Positions 1-9,149 of a stretch of 64,000 nucleotides of DNA are shown here, in pieces. Below the pieces are notes generated by a model. That model saw nothing but the letters and a program-made list of their open reading frames with translations, did not search any database and was not told where the DNA came from. Location: positions 32,351 through 96,350 of the forward strand of contig JBALWH010000015.1 of assembly GCA_036960175.1 (NCBI GenBank). Reading direction: 5' to 3'. Source of the DNA: Motiliproteus sp036960175 (GTDB lineage: Bacteria > Pseudomonadota > Gammaproteobacteria > Pseudomonadales > Balneatricaceae). The position numbers and the translations under genes were made by a program. Position 1 is the first letter of the stretch. Each line of letters begins with the position of its first letter.

Positions 1-161
1 AGATGGAGCAAGTGCTAATAAAGGGAAAGCGGGGCTACATTCTGATGACCCATGCCAACAGCGACTCGGTGCTGACAGTGATCGTTAAGCCTTCTGCACG
101 CCTCGGCCTGATCTTTCTGGACGTAAAGCGCGCGGCCGATGCGATTGGCAAAATACTCTAG
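1..161 (+). CDS. Roadblock/LC7-domain protein, C-terminal fragment
   Basis: This is the 3' end of a gene that begins before the window. The visible frame runs from the first bases to a TAG at 159-161 and encodes about 52 residues, including LMTHANSDSVLTVIV and ending in DAIGKIL. That pattern resembles the last strand and helix of Roadblock/LC7 (MglB-like) proteins, which are small regulators of Ras-like GTPases such as MglA. The gene ends 43 bp before the next start on the same strand, so it is probably the upstream member of the chemosensory operon that follows. The family call rests on a fragment only. Confidence 0.6.
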   Translation, partial: MEQVLIKGKRGYILMTHANSDSVLTVIVKPSARLGLIFLDVKRAADAIGKIL

Positions 162-204
162 CCCCGTAGCACGTTTCCCAGACATTTCCGGAGCAGGCAA
201 GCAG

Positions 205-1020
205 ATGAAAATAGCGGCTTATGGGTTTGCAGATGATCAGAACAGCAAACTCGGAAGAATCCTAAAGTTGTCACGGACCAACCCCTATCGTTTGGTAGAA
301 TTTGATCCGAACAGCCTTCCGGATCTGCTGTTGGTGTTCGGCCACGAACAGCTGCAACAAACACCTATTACCGAGCTGCCCAGCGGCTACCTGTCGCGAC
401 TGATTTTGGTAGATAAACGTAAGTCCTCTGTCGCTGATCACCCTCATATCGGTTATCCGCTGATCTCTTCACGGGTGTTACAGGCACTTGACCGACTGAC
501 CTCAGCAAACGAAGAAAGTTTTTCTAGTGACGAAGCCTCTGACGCCGAAAGTTCCGACAACTGTTATGACAAGTATATCGCCGAAGCAGGTCACCAGCCG
601 GCAACGGTGGAAACCCCTGCAAACGCGGATTATCGGGTGTTGGTCGTCGATGACAGCGAGCCGATGCAAAAATGCCTGGCAAAGGAACTCAGATCACAAT
701 TCCCTCAAATTGAGATTGATTTTGCCGATGCCGGTGAACCTGCTCTGGAAATGGCCCAGAAACAGCATTACGACTTTATCTTCTTAGACATAATGATGCC
801 CGGCATCGACGGCTTCGAGACCTGCACGTTAATGCGAGAGATCGAGAGACTGAAGAAAACCCCGATCATCATGCTGTCATCCAAGACATCTCCCCTAGAT
901 GAGGTAAAGGGAATCATGGCTGGTTCATCTACCTATCTGACGAAACCCATTGAATCGGAAGAGTTTCAGAAGGTGATGGGACGTATCTGTAGATGGATAG
1001 ACAATTTTCGGGCTGCTTGA
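205..1020 (+). CDS. Response regulator with an extra N-terminal domain (PilG-like receiver)
   Basis: A 271-residue protein. Residues about 145-265 are a CheY-like receiver: acidic pair in VLVVDDSEP, phospho-acceptor Asp195 in FLDIMMPG, and the conserved Lys in LTKP. Residues 1-105 form an N-terminal domain I do not recognise, joined to the receiver by an acidic Ser/Asp-rich linker. PilG proteins are normally a receiver alone of about 125-135 residues, so this is a fusion. ATG 205 is preferred because GGAG lies about 11 bp upstream; a longer frame from 139 would overlap the previous gene. It probably takes phosphate from the ChpA-like kinase at 4108-8691. Confidence 0.85.
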   Translation: MKIAAYGFADDQNSKLGRILKLSRTNPYRLVEFDPNSLPDLLLVFGHEQLQQTPITELPSGYLSRLILVDKRKSSVADHPHIGYPLISSRVLQALDRLTSANEESFSSDEASDAESSDNCYDKYIAEAGHQPATVETPANADYRVLVVDDSEPMQKCLAKELRSQFPQIEIDFADAGEPALEMAQKQHYDFIFLDIMMPGIDGFETCTLMREIERLKKTPIIMLSSKTSPLDEVKGIMAGSSTYLTKPIESEEFQKVMGRICRWIDNFRAA

Positions 1021-1072
1021 CAGAGCCTATCGCACATACCCAAACACGATTTAGATAACAGGTACGAATGTA

Positions 1073-1432
1073 ATGAAAAAGATTTTAGTTGTTGAAGATG
1101 ATCCCGTACAGCAACAGCATATTTGCGACATCCTAAAGCAGGTCAATGCGCAAATAAGTGTGGCCAATAACGGCAGTCATGCGGTGGAGAAAGCGCAGCA
1201 GGAGCAACCCGACTTGATCTTGATGGATATCATTATGCCCGGTATTGACGGCTACGCAGCCTGCCGCAGCATTACCACCGGTGAAACAACGCGGCAAATC
1301 CCCGTGGTCATTGTCTCCAGTAAAAACCAAGAGGCTGACAAAGTCTGGGCTCAACTTCAAGGCGCCCGAGCATTGGTAGGAAAGCCCTATACCGAGGAAG
1401 AAATACTGAAGCAAGTTAACACTTTCCTGTAA
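1073..1432 (+). CDS. Single-domain response regulator (PilH/CheY-like)
   Basis: A 119-residue stand-alone receiver. It shows the acidic pair in VVEDD, the phospho-acceptor Asp52 in LMDIIMPG, Ser82/Ser83 at the switch position and Lys104 in VGKPY. It has no output domain, so it should act by protein contact, as PilH and CheY do. In Pil-Chp pathways PilG and PilH are the two receivers fed by ChpA, and the order here (receiver, receiver, CheW, receptor, kinase) is the same as pilG-pilH-pilI-pilJ-chpA, but without a PilK-type methyltransferase. Confidence 0.85.
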   Translation: MKKILVVEDDPVQQQHICDILKQVNAQISVANNGSHAVEKAQQEQPDLILMDIIMPGIDGYAACRSITTGETTRQIPVVIVSSKNQEADKVWAQLQGARALVGKPYTEEEILKQVNTFL

Positions 1433-1454
1433 TACCGATTTAGAACAACACTAA

Positions 1455-2006
1455 ATGAATAAAAATAATAACAAGGAATCTTCATTGGAATCGCTACCCC
1501 TGCCGTCTACAGAAACATTGGCCGACTTTGCGGATATACGTCATGGTTTTGAAATCGCCGGCCATCGTTTTCTGGTGCCCGAAGGTATTTACTCAGAACT
1601 CACTAGCCGCACGGAAATCTGTGCCATACCCGACACTCCCAGTTTTTTCCTTGGATTTATTAACCATCGCGGCGAAACCTTGCCGGTATTTAGTCTCGAA
1701 CGACTGTTGTTAAAAGACAGCGAGACCATGGGCCGATGGATACTGTTGATCGACAAAGGTACACGAACCATAGGCATTCTCCTTAATAGCTACCCCCGCA
1801 CTTTAAACGACCTCAAGGCGAAAAATAATATCGCTGCCGAGGGGGAGCGTATTGAGCCTGATAAAGCGATCAACGACGAAGTCTTTGAACTCTTCAGTGG
1901 TGCAACATTTATGTACCACAGCGAGACTTGGCGCGAGTTTGATCATCGTCGTTTTTGTGAATACGGCAAGCGGAACTTCATTAATCCGAAAAGAGCTGAA
2001 AGCTGA
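1455..2006 (+). CDS. CheW-domain coupling protein (PilI-like)
   Basis: A 183-residue protein with a CheW-like fold: FEIAGHRFLVPEGIYSEL at the start, FFLGFINHRGETLPVFSLERLL in the middle and a C-terminal FSGATFMYHSETW. Such proteins link chemoreceptors to the CheA-type kinase at the membrane. It lies 22 bp after the PilH-like gene and 94 bp before the PilJ-like receptor, all on one strand. The weak CheW conservation is typical of the PilI branch rather than flagellar CheW. The family call is good; the pathway is inferred from the neighbours. Confidence 0.8.
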   Translation: MNKNNNKESSLESLPLPSTETLADFADIRHGFEIAGHRFLVPEGIYSELTSRTEICAIPDTPSFFLGFINHRGETLPVFSLERLLLKDSETMGRWILLIDKGTRTIGILLNSYPRTLNDLKAKNNIAAEGERIEPDKAINDEVFELFSGATFMYHSETWREFDHRRFCEYGKRNFINPKRAES

Positions 2007-2100
2007 CGCTGGTTTCAGGAAGTAGTGATTAATTCGAGCTCAGCAGAGCTAACAATCAAAAAACAACCATCAAAATAATAACAAGCGGAGCTCGAAGATC

Positions 2101-4071
2101 ATGAGTCTAATGTCCGGCTTTAGAGATATACGAATAACAACAAAGCTCGCAATATCGGCGCTCATAACCATTTTTGCGGTTATCTATATGTCGATAACGT
2201 ACACAAACTACGTCGATATAGCAGCTGAATCCCGGCAACGCAGTACTCAGCTAAACGAGCTTTCGTCTCTCACAAACACCATTCGAAGTAATATCCAATG
2301 GGCTGGATTTTACGAAAAAGATCTGCTGCTGGAACGTGCGCTAGGGAAGAGTATTGCCTCAGCTTCCAGTCTAGAAAAGCAAGGGGTCAACCTGTACCGG
2401 TTGCAGGTGTTGCTAAGCAAGGCCAGCGGCGCCGTCGACGGACTCAATAAATTTCTGCGTAATAAACCAGAGCACGAAATTACCGCAGATTTGAAAGAGA
2501 TGATTCAAGAGCGACGTCAGCGTCTCGAACAGTATGAGAACAGCAACGACTCCCAACAGCAGCAAACCCTAGCCACCTTACTAACGGGCAGCAATCTTAT
2601 TTTACAGGAAGTCGCCGCCGGTAAGCCCGGGTGGAGCAAGGAAGCCAATAGTCTGCTAGCCGAATTATTACCGTTGAGTGAACGTTTAGAATCCCACCAT
2701 GAAGCACTGAAAGACCTATCGCCGTCGTTATTTGCGGTGGAACTGAAACTGCAGGATCTAGAGAGACTAAATCTCGCTTACAAGGTTCAAGACGAACAGC
2801 AAAACCACCTGGCAACACAATACAACCTTAAGAGCTTTTATCTCGCTATTGCCATCGTATTAGTTGCCTTTGTGATCAACGCTATGATCTTCAACTTCGG
2901 CATTCTGCACCCGATCGAGAGCATAATGACCACCATCAAGCGAGTTAGAGCCGGTGATGACCTCGCCCGATCAAATCTTGAAGGCAACGATGAACTAGGG
3001 CAATTGAGCACTGTTCTTGACGAATTACTAGACGAAAAAAACCGCACGTTTACGGAGCAAGAGACGCAACGAAACACCCTAAACGGATCTGTTATTTCCT
3101 TGATTCAGAACGTATTCCAGCTCAGCCAGCGGGACCTAACCATACGAGTTCCGGTCGCTGAAGATGTCACTGGAGCCGTGTCTGACTCCATCAACCAACT
3201 GGCGGAATCAATAGAAACCACTCTTAAGGAGGTTATTAACGTTTCTCAGCGCGTTAATATTACATCCAGTCAGATTCTTAGTCAGTCTGATAACGTCCGC
3301 AGCCATAGCAGCAAGGAACAGGAAGAGATTTCCGAGACACTTGAAGGACTGGAGTCGCTGATCAAAGCGATGCACTTGATCGCCAAGCTGGCCACCGTGT
3401 CTCACACCAATTCCAAAAACGCTATCCAATCCTCCGAAAACGCGATGACCTCCGTATCTGAAACTATCAACAGCATCAACAAAATCCGACAGACCATCCA
3501 CGAGGCAGAAAAACGCATCAAACGACTGGGCGAGCGCTCTCAGGAGATCGGCGGTATCGTCGGCCTGATCAACAATATTTCTGAACGAACCCATATTCTG
3601 TCACTCAACGCCAGCATGCACGCGGCCTCCGCCGGAGAAGCCGGACGGGGCCTGATGGTGGTCGTAGACGAAGTACAGCGACTGGCAGAGAACTCCCGTG
3701 AAGCCACCGCCGAGATCGAAACTCTGGTGAACAATATTCAGCTGGAGACCAGTGAAACGATTCAAGCGATGAATACGGTAATCACCGATGTTGTGGCTGG
3801 TACGCGGTTGGCAGAAGAAGCCGGGGAACGGATGAGCGAGACCCGGGCTACCACTAACACACTGGTAGAATCTGTTGTGCGTATCGCTAGGAGTGCAATC
3901 AGTCAGTCCAAGGCCGCCACACAGCTACGAGAACGAGCAACCTCTATCGATGAGTCAACCAATATTACCAATTCGAAGATGCTACTGCAGTCCGAGTTGT
4001 CCGAGCAGCTGGTGCAGGCCGCCGAAGAACTGCAACAGTCCGTCAGCGTATTTAAGCTCACGGCTGCCTGA
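2101..4071 (+). CDS. Methyl-accepting chemoreceptor (PilJ-like)
   Basis: A 656-residue membrane receptor. TM1 is at about residues 13-35, followed by a helical periplasmic region of about 210 residues, TM2 at about 245-270, a HAMP-like segment and a long signalling coiled coil. The hairpin tip around residues 490-520 reads ISERTHILSLNASMHAAS, followed by GEAGRGLMVVVDEVQRLAE. This is the divergent form seen in PilJ, not the usual NLLALNAAIEAARAGE. It should feed the ChpA-like kinase through the CheW protein. The ligand is unknown. No CheB or CheR methylation enzymes are visible nearby. Confidence 0.85.
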   Translation: MSLMSGFRDIRITTKLAISALITIFAVIYMSITYTNYVDIAAESRQRSTQLNELSSLTNTIRSNIQWAGFYEKDLLLERALGKSIASASSLEKQGVNLYRLQVLLSKASGAVDGLNKFLRNKPEHEITADLKEMIQERRQRLEQYENSNDSQQQQTLATLLTGSNLILQEVAAGKPGWSKEANSLLAELLPLSERLESHHEALKDLSPSLFAVELKLQDLERLNLAYKVQDEQQNHLATQYNLKSFYLAIAIVLVAFVINAMIFNFGILHPIESIMTTIKRVRAGDDLARSNLEGNDELGQLSTVLDELLDEKNRTFTEQETQRNTLNGSVISLIQNVFQLSQRDLTIRVPVAEDVTGAVSDSINQLAESIETTLKEVINVSQRVNITSSQILSQSDNVRSHSSKEQEEISETLEGLESLIKAMHLIAKLATVSHTNSKNAIQSSENAMTSVSETINSINKIRQTIHEAEKRIKRLGERSQEIGGIVGLINNISERTHILSLNASMHAASAGEAGRGLMVVVDEVQRLAENSREATAEIETLVNNIQLETSETIQAMNTVITDVVAGTRLAEEAGERMSETRATTNTLVESVVRIARSAISQSKAATQLRERATSIDESTNITNSKMLLQSELSEQLVQAAEELQQSVSVFKLTAA

Positions 4072-4107
4072 ACTTAGAATTGATCGAACCGGTAATAGGT
4101 GGACAGG

Positions 4108-7100
4108 ATGCAACTCGATGAAACTCAGGCGTTAACTGAGATAGATGCCCTTTTGGATCGTCTGGGGCATAACAACGACAATGCTGAACAGACAGTCAGC
4201 GAACTGGTAGAGACGCTGCATGCGCTGGCTGAACGTTACAGCGAGGGAGAGTATCAGGGCATATCCGACGCACTGGTGCTGCTGTCGGAGCTGATCGCGC
4301 CGTTACAGCCCAGTGAACATCTGGATAGCGAGGAATTACTGGCGAACGCGGGCCTGGGGATTCAGCAGCTGGTGCAGAGTCCCAATCTAGCAGCAGATCC
4401 GCTGCTGAGCTGCCTAGCTGACTGTCGCTGGCCCCGCCCTTTAGCGTCGGACGACTACGAATTTCTAAACGAAATATTGATGGCCGACCTCGGTATCCTC
4501 GCCAACGCCGGTAGCGCCAGCATAGCAGGCGCGTCAGCGCATCAAATCGCTGTTTCGTCGCTGTCATCTCAAATGCAGGGTATTTTGCTGTATCAGGAAA
4601 CGGCTCGGCCTGCAGATGACATCGCTATTGAAAACCTAATTAGCGCTCTTCACTTGCTGTCAGAAGCCTGCAGCGAGGGGGATTTAGCCGGTTTTTCCGA
4701 CCTCTTCGCGCTCTATGTCGAGCTGCTCCAACAGCTCGGAGAAGGCGCCTTTTCACTTCGCAATGATATTGCCTCACAGCTGCATCAACAGTTATCCACA
4801 TTGGTAAACCAACCCTCGCAACAAGTTATCGGGCAGGTTCTTACCACCATGACCAGTCCGCAGTGGCCTGAGCCGCTGCCAGCGGATGAAATCGAGTTTC
4901 TGCAATCACTACTCAACCACGACATCAAGCACCTGGAGTTAAGCGCCGCCCCTGATTCACCCGTCGAAGACGATGATCAGCACAATAGAGATGACAACGG
5001 CGCCGACGACAGCATGGCTAATGCCGTTACCCCGCAGGGCACGATTGAAGTGCTGACAACGACGTCTTGCACAGAGCAGGTCGTAGCTGATGAATTGACC
5101 AGCACCGACGCCGCTGACGAGCCAGCCTCTTTAACCGAAAAAATGCGCCAAACGCTGAAGTTGCAGGAGAGCCTCAAACAGTCAGAACTGCATGACAGCC
5201 AATCACTGATCGATAGTCTGCACCAGCTGATCGACACCTGCAGTGAAAGCGACTACGTAGGCTTTTCCGATCTTTTTGCCCTTTACGCAGAATTAATTCA
5301 AGAAGCGGGAGATGATGCATTCCGTCTCAGTAGCGAGATATCCCAACAGCTCCATCAACAATTGCTGAGTCTAATTAATAGCCCGTCAACAGAAGCGACT
5401 GCCGAGGTGCTGAAGCTGATGAGCAGTGACGACTGGTCGCAACCACTACCCATTGAAGACCTAGAATTTTTGTTGCCACTACTCAATGAAGAAAGCAGCC
5501 GTTTAGCGAAGGCCTTGACCGATGCCGATCAGGTCGTTACTGATCAGCTTAATATCGAAGATGTGAATGATGCATTACCGATCAGCGCGGATCACAGTGA
5601 CGAATGGCTGATCGCCGAACTAGCGCTGTTAGCGGACCTTGCAGACGAACCGAATTCCTTAGCTGAGGCCACTGAGCTTGGCGAAACTGCGGTCGTAGAA
5701 GCTACGATTGAGACCGCTGCGACTGCTGCATCCAATCGGGCAGATGCTGATTCAAAAACGCCTGCGAAGCTGGACTTTTTAGTGGTCGATTTTGAACTAT
5801 TATCAAAGCCTCAACCGGCGGTTGATGCTGCGGTCGTCGCCATGCTGTCAGACTCCATGGCGACTCCCACGCAACAGTGGCAACAACTGCAATCTTTGCC
5901 AACAGCGAAGCTGTTAAATGAGACCAGCAGCCAAATCTCGGCCCTCTCCCGCGCCCTCGATACCGTTGGTTTGCGGGGGGCTCGTTTTGTCGCTGATGGC
6001 CTTATTACCAATATCAGCTGGCTGGTTCTGTCGCCAAAAGAGCTGACCCTCGCAGCAGTCAACTCGGTAAAATGCAGCCTTGTGGCCCTTGAGAACTACC
6101 TATCTGATATGGCCGACAAAGGCCGTCGCAATGAGCTTATTGATCACTGCGCCACCTTGCCATGCGGACTTGATGTTGAGCAAGCGGCCTTTCTCAGCGG
6201 CTTGCTGGCGCTAGCCTCAATCCAGGATCCCCGCTCCATTGAGCGCAGGACCGCTGGGCAGGACGAGATATCACTCAACATTGAAAAAGATGTCGACCCC
6301 GAACTGATGTCAATGCTGGGATCCGAACTGCCCCTGCTTTCAGAGGCGTTTACCTTATCGCTTCAATCGGTTACTGACCACGGCGATACCGAATCGCTGC
6401 GAGATGCGCAACGTGGCGCTCACACCATTAAGGGGCTAGCCAATATGGCTGGCATCCGAGGCCTCGCCAGCCTGACTCATTGCCTGGAAGATATTCTCGA
6501 GTTCCTTACAGAAGCCGGCACTCTGCCCGGTGCAGCTTTAAGTGAAGATCTATTGGCTGCCGGTGACTGCCTCTCAGCGATGTGTGAGTCGGTCACCGAC
6601 AATGAAGCAGCGCCTGACAATTCACTCGAGTATCTGCAGAAGATTATCGACTGGCACTACTTGGCTAAAACCGAGGGTATTGAAGCAGTCACCGGCAATC
6701 CTGAGCCGGATCAGCAGGCCGAAGACCAAACTCTGGAGCAACCAACCTCAGCCTTTAAAGCAGCAACACCCGCCCCCGAAACAACTGTTCCTGAGGCGCC
6801 GGTAGCAACAAAAGCGGAGCAAAGACTCAGCTCCGAGGCCTACAAAGCCGAACCTAGCTCTGACACCCTAGAGGGCGATGATAAAGAAACCGTTCAACAG
6901 CAAAGCATGTCGGTACCCATCAATCTGCTTGACAGCCTCTTCCGTATTGCTGCCGAAAGTACAACCCTGAACAGCCAACAAGATGAAGAACTTACCAAGC
7001 TGCGACGACTGACCAGAAGCAGTCGTGATCGTTACCGGGCCATGGAGCGGGTAATGGTGGATCTGGAAAGCAGCCTGAACGAATACTCGCACCTTAATTC

Positions 7101-8691
7101 AGCCACCTCGCAGGATGAAAGCGAATTTGATCCTCTGGAGATGGACCGCTATAACGAGCTGCACAGTAGCATTTCACGCTTGCATGAGGCAGCCGCTGAT
7201 GTCAGTGAAGTCAGCGCCAATATGGATACACATATCCGTCAGCTTAGCGAATTACACAGCTCTCAGTCTGGCCTGCAAAAAGAAGCGCTAGACAATGTTA
7301 TCCGCACTCGCATGGTACCGGTCAGCACTATCAGCGTGCGGGTCCAGCGAATCCTCCGCCAGGCCTGCCGTGCTGCGGGGAAAAAGGCACGCCTAGTTAT
7401 CGAAGGTGAGCACGTAATGATCGACAGTAGAGTGCTAAGCCAGCTCGCCGACCCGCTGATGCACATCATTCGTAACGCTGTCGACCATGGCCTTGAGACT
7501 CCCCATTCCCGGTTTGAGATCGATAAGCCAGAAACGGGAACCATTACCCTCAGCTTTCAACGAGACACCGATCAAATCCGCATCTGTTGTCGGGATGATG
7601 GCGCAGGCATCAATACAGAACGGGTTCTTCAGCAAGCCCTCAGCAAGGGTTTAATCACAGCCGATCAGCAGTTGACCGATCAGCAGATTAACCAGCTGAT
7701 CTTAATGCCTGGTTTCTCAACACGGGAACAGATCAGCCATCTATCCGGTCGCGGCATTGGTATGGACATGGTCAGCCAACGCGTCGCAGCACTGCACGGA
7801 CGCTTGCAAATTGAATCTATCCCAGGCCAGGGTACCTATATCAAGTTGGCACTACCTTCCAGCTCGTTAATGGTCCGCGCATTGTTGGTGCTGACTGGAT
7901 CGCAAGTAGTGGCGCTATCTACACAAGGCATTGAACAGAGCCTACTCTCTATCGACGGCAGCTTATGCGAAACAGCACATGGCCTGATATTCGAAACTGC
8001 CGAACAGAGTTATCGCACCCTTACGCTCGAGTCACTGACGGATAAACCAGCACATGACTACCATCGTGGCCAGATTCACCCGGTACTGATCGTAAATCTA
8101 GGACAGGGCGAACAGGTAGCGGTGCTGGTGCGCGAGATAGTCGCCCACCGAGAACTGATCTTTAAAGAGATGGGAGAGCAGATTCCCGCAATCCCTGGTG
8201 TTCCAGGAATCACTATTCTCTCCAATGGAGAGGTTGCTCCGGTGATCGACTTGCCAACCCGTGTGTTGCATGGAAGCCATGATAAACTGCACACCGATCT
8301 GATGCCGCTAGTGGAGCAGCAGCGTCTGCCCAAGATCATGGTTGTAGATGATTCAATCAGTGCTCGAAAAACGCTGATTACACTGCTGCGCGACTTAGGT
8401 TATGAGGTGCACTCAGCTATTGATGGTCTGGACGCTATGAACAAGATCCGCAAAGAACAGCCTGACTTGCTCCTGACCGATTATGAAATGCCGCGAATGA
8501 ATGGTATCGAGCTGGCATCCTCAGTGCAGGCCAGGGAGGAAACCCAAAACATACCCATCATAATGATCACCTCCCGGTCGACCTCAAAGCACCGCCTCGA
8601 GGCCAGTAACGCAGGCGTTAGTCACTATATGACCAAGCCCTGGAACGAAGCAACGCTACTCAATACCATTGAAGAGCTACTGGATGCCTAA
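4108..8691 (+). CDS. ChpA-like hybrid chemosensory kinase (Hpt-HATPase-CheW-REC)
   Basis: A 1527-residue CheA-type kinase. Residues 1 to about 470 hold three tandem copies of a roughly 100-residue helical unit containing a YxGxSDxxxLxxEL-like core. One clear Hpt domain follows, with phospho-His772 in AHTIKG. A dimerisation region precedes the ATPase domain (N-box Asn1123 in IIRNAVDHG; DDGAGI; GRGIGMD). A CheW-like domain follows, and the C-terminal receiver has Asp1458 in LLLTDYEMP. ATG 4108 is chosen because AGGTGG lies 5 bp before it; GTG 4099 is a weaker alternative. In Pil-Chp systems this kinase controls type IV pili and cAMP or surface responses; the output here is unknown. Confidence 0.9.
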   Translation: MQLDETQALTEIDALLDRLGHNNDNAEQTVSELVETLHALAERYSEGEYQGISDALVLLSELIAPLQPSEHLDSEELLANAGLGIQQLVQSPNLAADPLLSCLADCRWPRPLASDDYEFLNEILMADLGILANAGSASIAGASAHQIAVSSLSSQMQGILLYQETARPADDIAIENLISALHLLSEACSEGDLAGFSDLFALYVELLQQLGEGAFSLRNDIASQLHQQLSTLVNQPSQQVIGQVLTTMTSPQWPEPLPADEIEFLQSLLNHDIKHLELSAAPDSPVEDDDQHNRDDNGADDSMANAVTPQGTIEVLTTTSCTEQVVADELTSTDAADEPASLTEKMRQTLKLQESLKQSELHDSQSLIDSLHQLIDTCSESDYVGFSDLFALYAELIQEAGDDAFRLSSEISQQLHQQLLSLINSPSTEATAEVLKLMSSDDWSQPLPIEDLEFLLPLLNEESSRLAKALTDADQVVTDQLNIEDVNDALPISADHSDEWLIAELALLADLADEPNSLAEATELGETAVVEATIETAATAASNRADADSKTPAKLDFLVVDFELLSKPQPAVDAAVVAMLSDSMATPTQQWQQLQSLPTAKLLNETSSQISALSRALDTVGLRGARFVADGLITNISWLVLSPKELTLAAVNSVKCSLVALENYLSDMADKGRRNELIDHCATLPCGLDVEQAAFLSGLLALASIQDPRSIERRTAGQDEISLNIEKDVDPELMSMLGSELPLLSEAFTLSLQSVTDHGDTESLRDAQRGAHTIKGLANMAGIRGLASLTHCLEDILEFLTEAGTLPGAALSEDLLAAGDCLSAMCESVTDNEAAPDNSLEYLQKIIDWHYLAKTEGIEAVTGNPEPDQQAEDQTLEQPTSAFKAATPAPETTVPEAPVATKAEQRLSSEAYKAEPSSDTLEGDDKETVQQQSMSVPINLLDSLFRIAAESTTLNSQQDEELTKLRRLTRSSRDRYRAMERVMVDLESSLNEYSHLNSATSQDESEFDPLEMDRYNELHSSISRLHEAAADVSEVSANMDTHIRQLSELHSSQSGLQKEALDNVIRTRMVPVSTISVRVQRILRQACRAAGKKARLVIEGEHVMIDSRVLSQLADPLMHIIRNAVDHGLETPHSRFEIDKPETGTITLSFQRDTDQIRICCRDDGAGINTERVLQQALSKGLITADQQLTDQQINQLILMPGFSTREQISHLSGRGIGMDMVSQRVAALHGRLQIESIPGQGTYIKLALPSSSLMVRALLVLTGSQVVALSTQGIEQSLLSIDGSLCETAHGLIFETAEQSYRTLTLESLTDKPAHDYHRGQIHPVLIVNLGQGEQVAVLVREIVAHRELIFKEMGEQIPAIPGVPGITILSNGEVAPVIDLPTRVLHGSHDKLHTDLMPLVEQQRLPKIMVVDDSISARKTLITLLRDLGYEVHSAIDGLDAMNKIRKEQPDLLLTDYEMPRMNGIELASSVQAREETQNIPIIMITSRSTSKHRLEASNAGVSHYMTKPWNEATLLNTIEELLDA

Positions 8692-9149
8692 TCAGATCAC
8701 TGAAAGGGCACTTACCCAAAACGGGGGGATAAGGTACGCACAGAGCCCTACAGCATTGATTGCTCTAGTCAATCGACCAGCCTTGCATATATACCGAAGT
8801 GCATGACGCAATTAACCCGGTGAGTTAAGAATGCATTTCGGTGGCGTGACTAGCCCGAAGAATTTTCCCGAATGATGTTAGAGTGAAGCAAATCGCCGAG
8901 CTAGATCGCTTAGCTCGACCCCACCGAAAATGGCTAGGCTATCGCCCGAGTCACCGTTTCAGTAGGTCATACCTTCAACACTGGAAACCCTCCTTTTTAA
9001 CTTATGCGTTAAATGGGCTCTTCTCTTACACTGCCCCTATTCATAAGGCCCGTATCCATGCGGATCCTAGACTGATGATCCATATATCAAAGGGTGCCTT
9101 TAATATATAATCCGGCTAAATCAGTTAACCCTGCATTAGTGTAACCACC
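8692..9149. other. 458-bp intergenic region with an imperfect stem-loop
   Basis: The gap between the chemosensory operon and the LuxP-like gene holds no convincing gene. A 75-codon open frame on the plus strand lacks a ribosome site and has unlike composition. The main structure is a long imperfect inverted repeat at 8794-8841, listed separately. AT-rich sequence at about 9090-9115 could carry the promoter of the LuxP-like gene, but I cannot place -35 and -10 boxes with confidence. Confidence 0.5.
8794..8841 (+). other. Two-tier imperfect hairpin
   Basis: CCGAAGTGCAT at 8794-8804 pairs with ATGCATTTCGG at 8831-8841 with one G-U or mismatch. Inside it TTAAC (8812-8816) pairs with GTTAA (8824-8828). 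There is no T-run after it, so it is not a standard terminator. It could be an operator, part of a structured leader or transcript-end element. Confidence 0.45.

Noticed and set aside
8883..9110. 75-codon open frame on the plus strand
   Set aside because: No ribosome site, unlike composition (Arg/Pro/His-rich) and no recognisable motif; it begins 40 bp after a hairpin and looks like chance.
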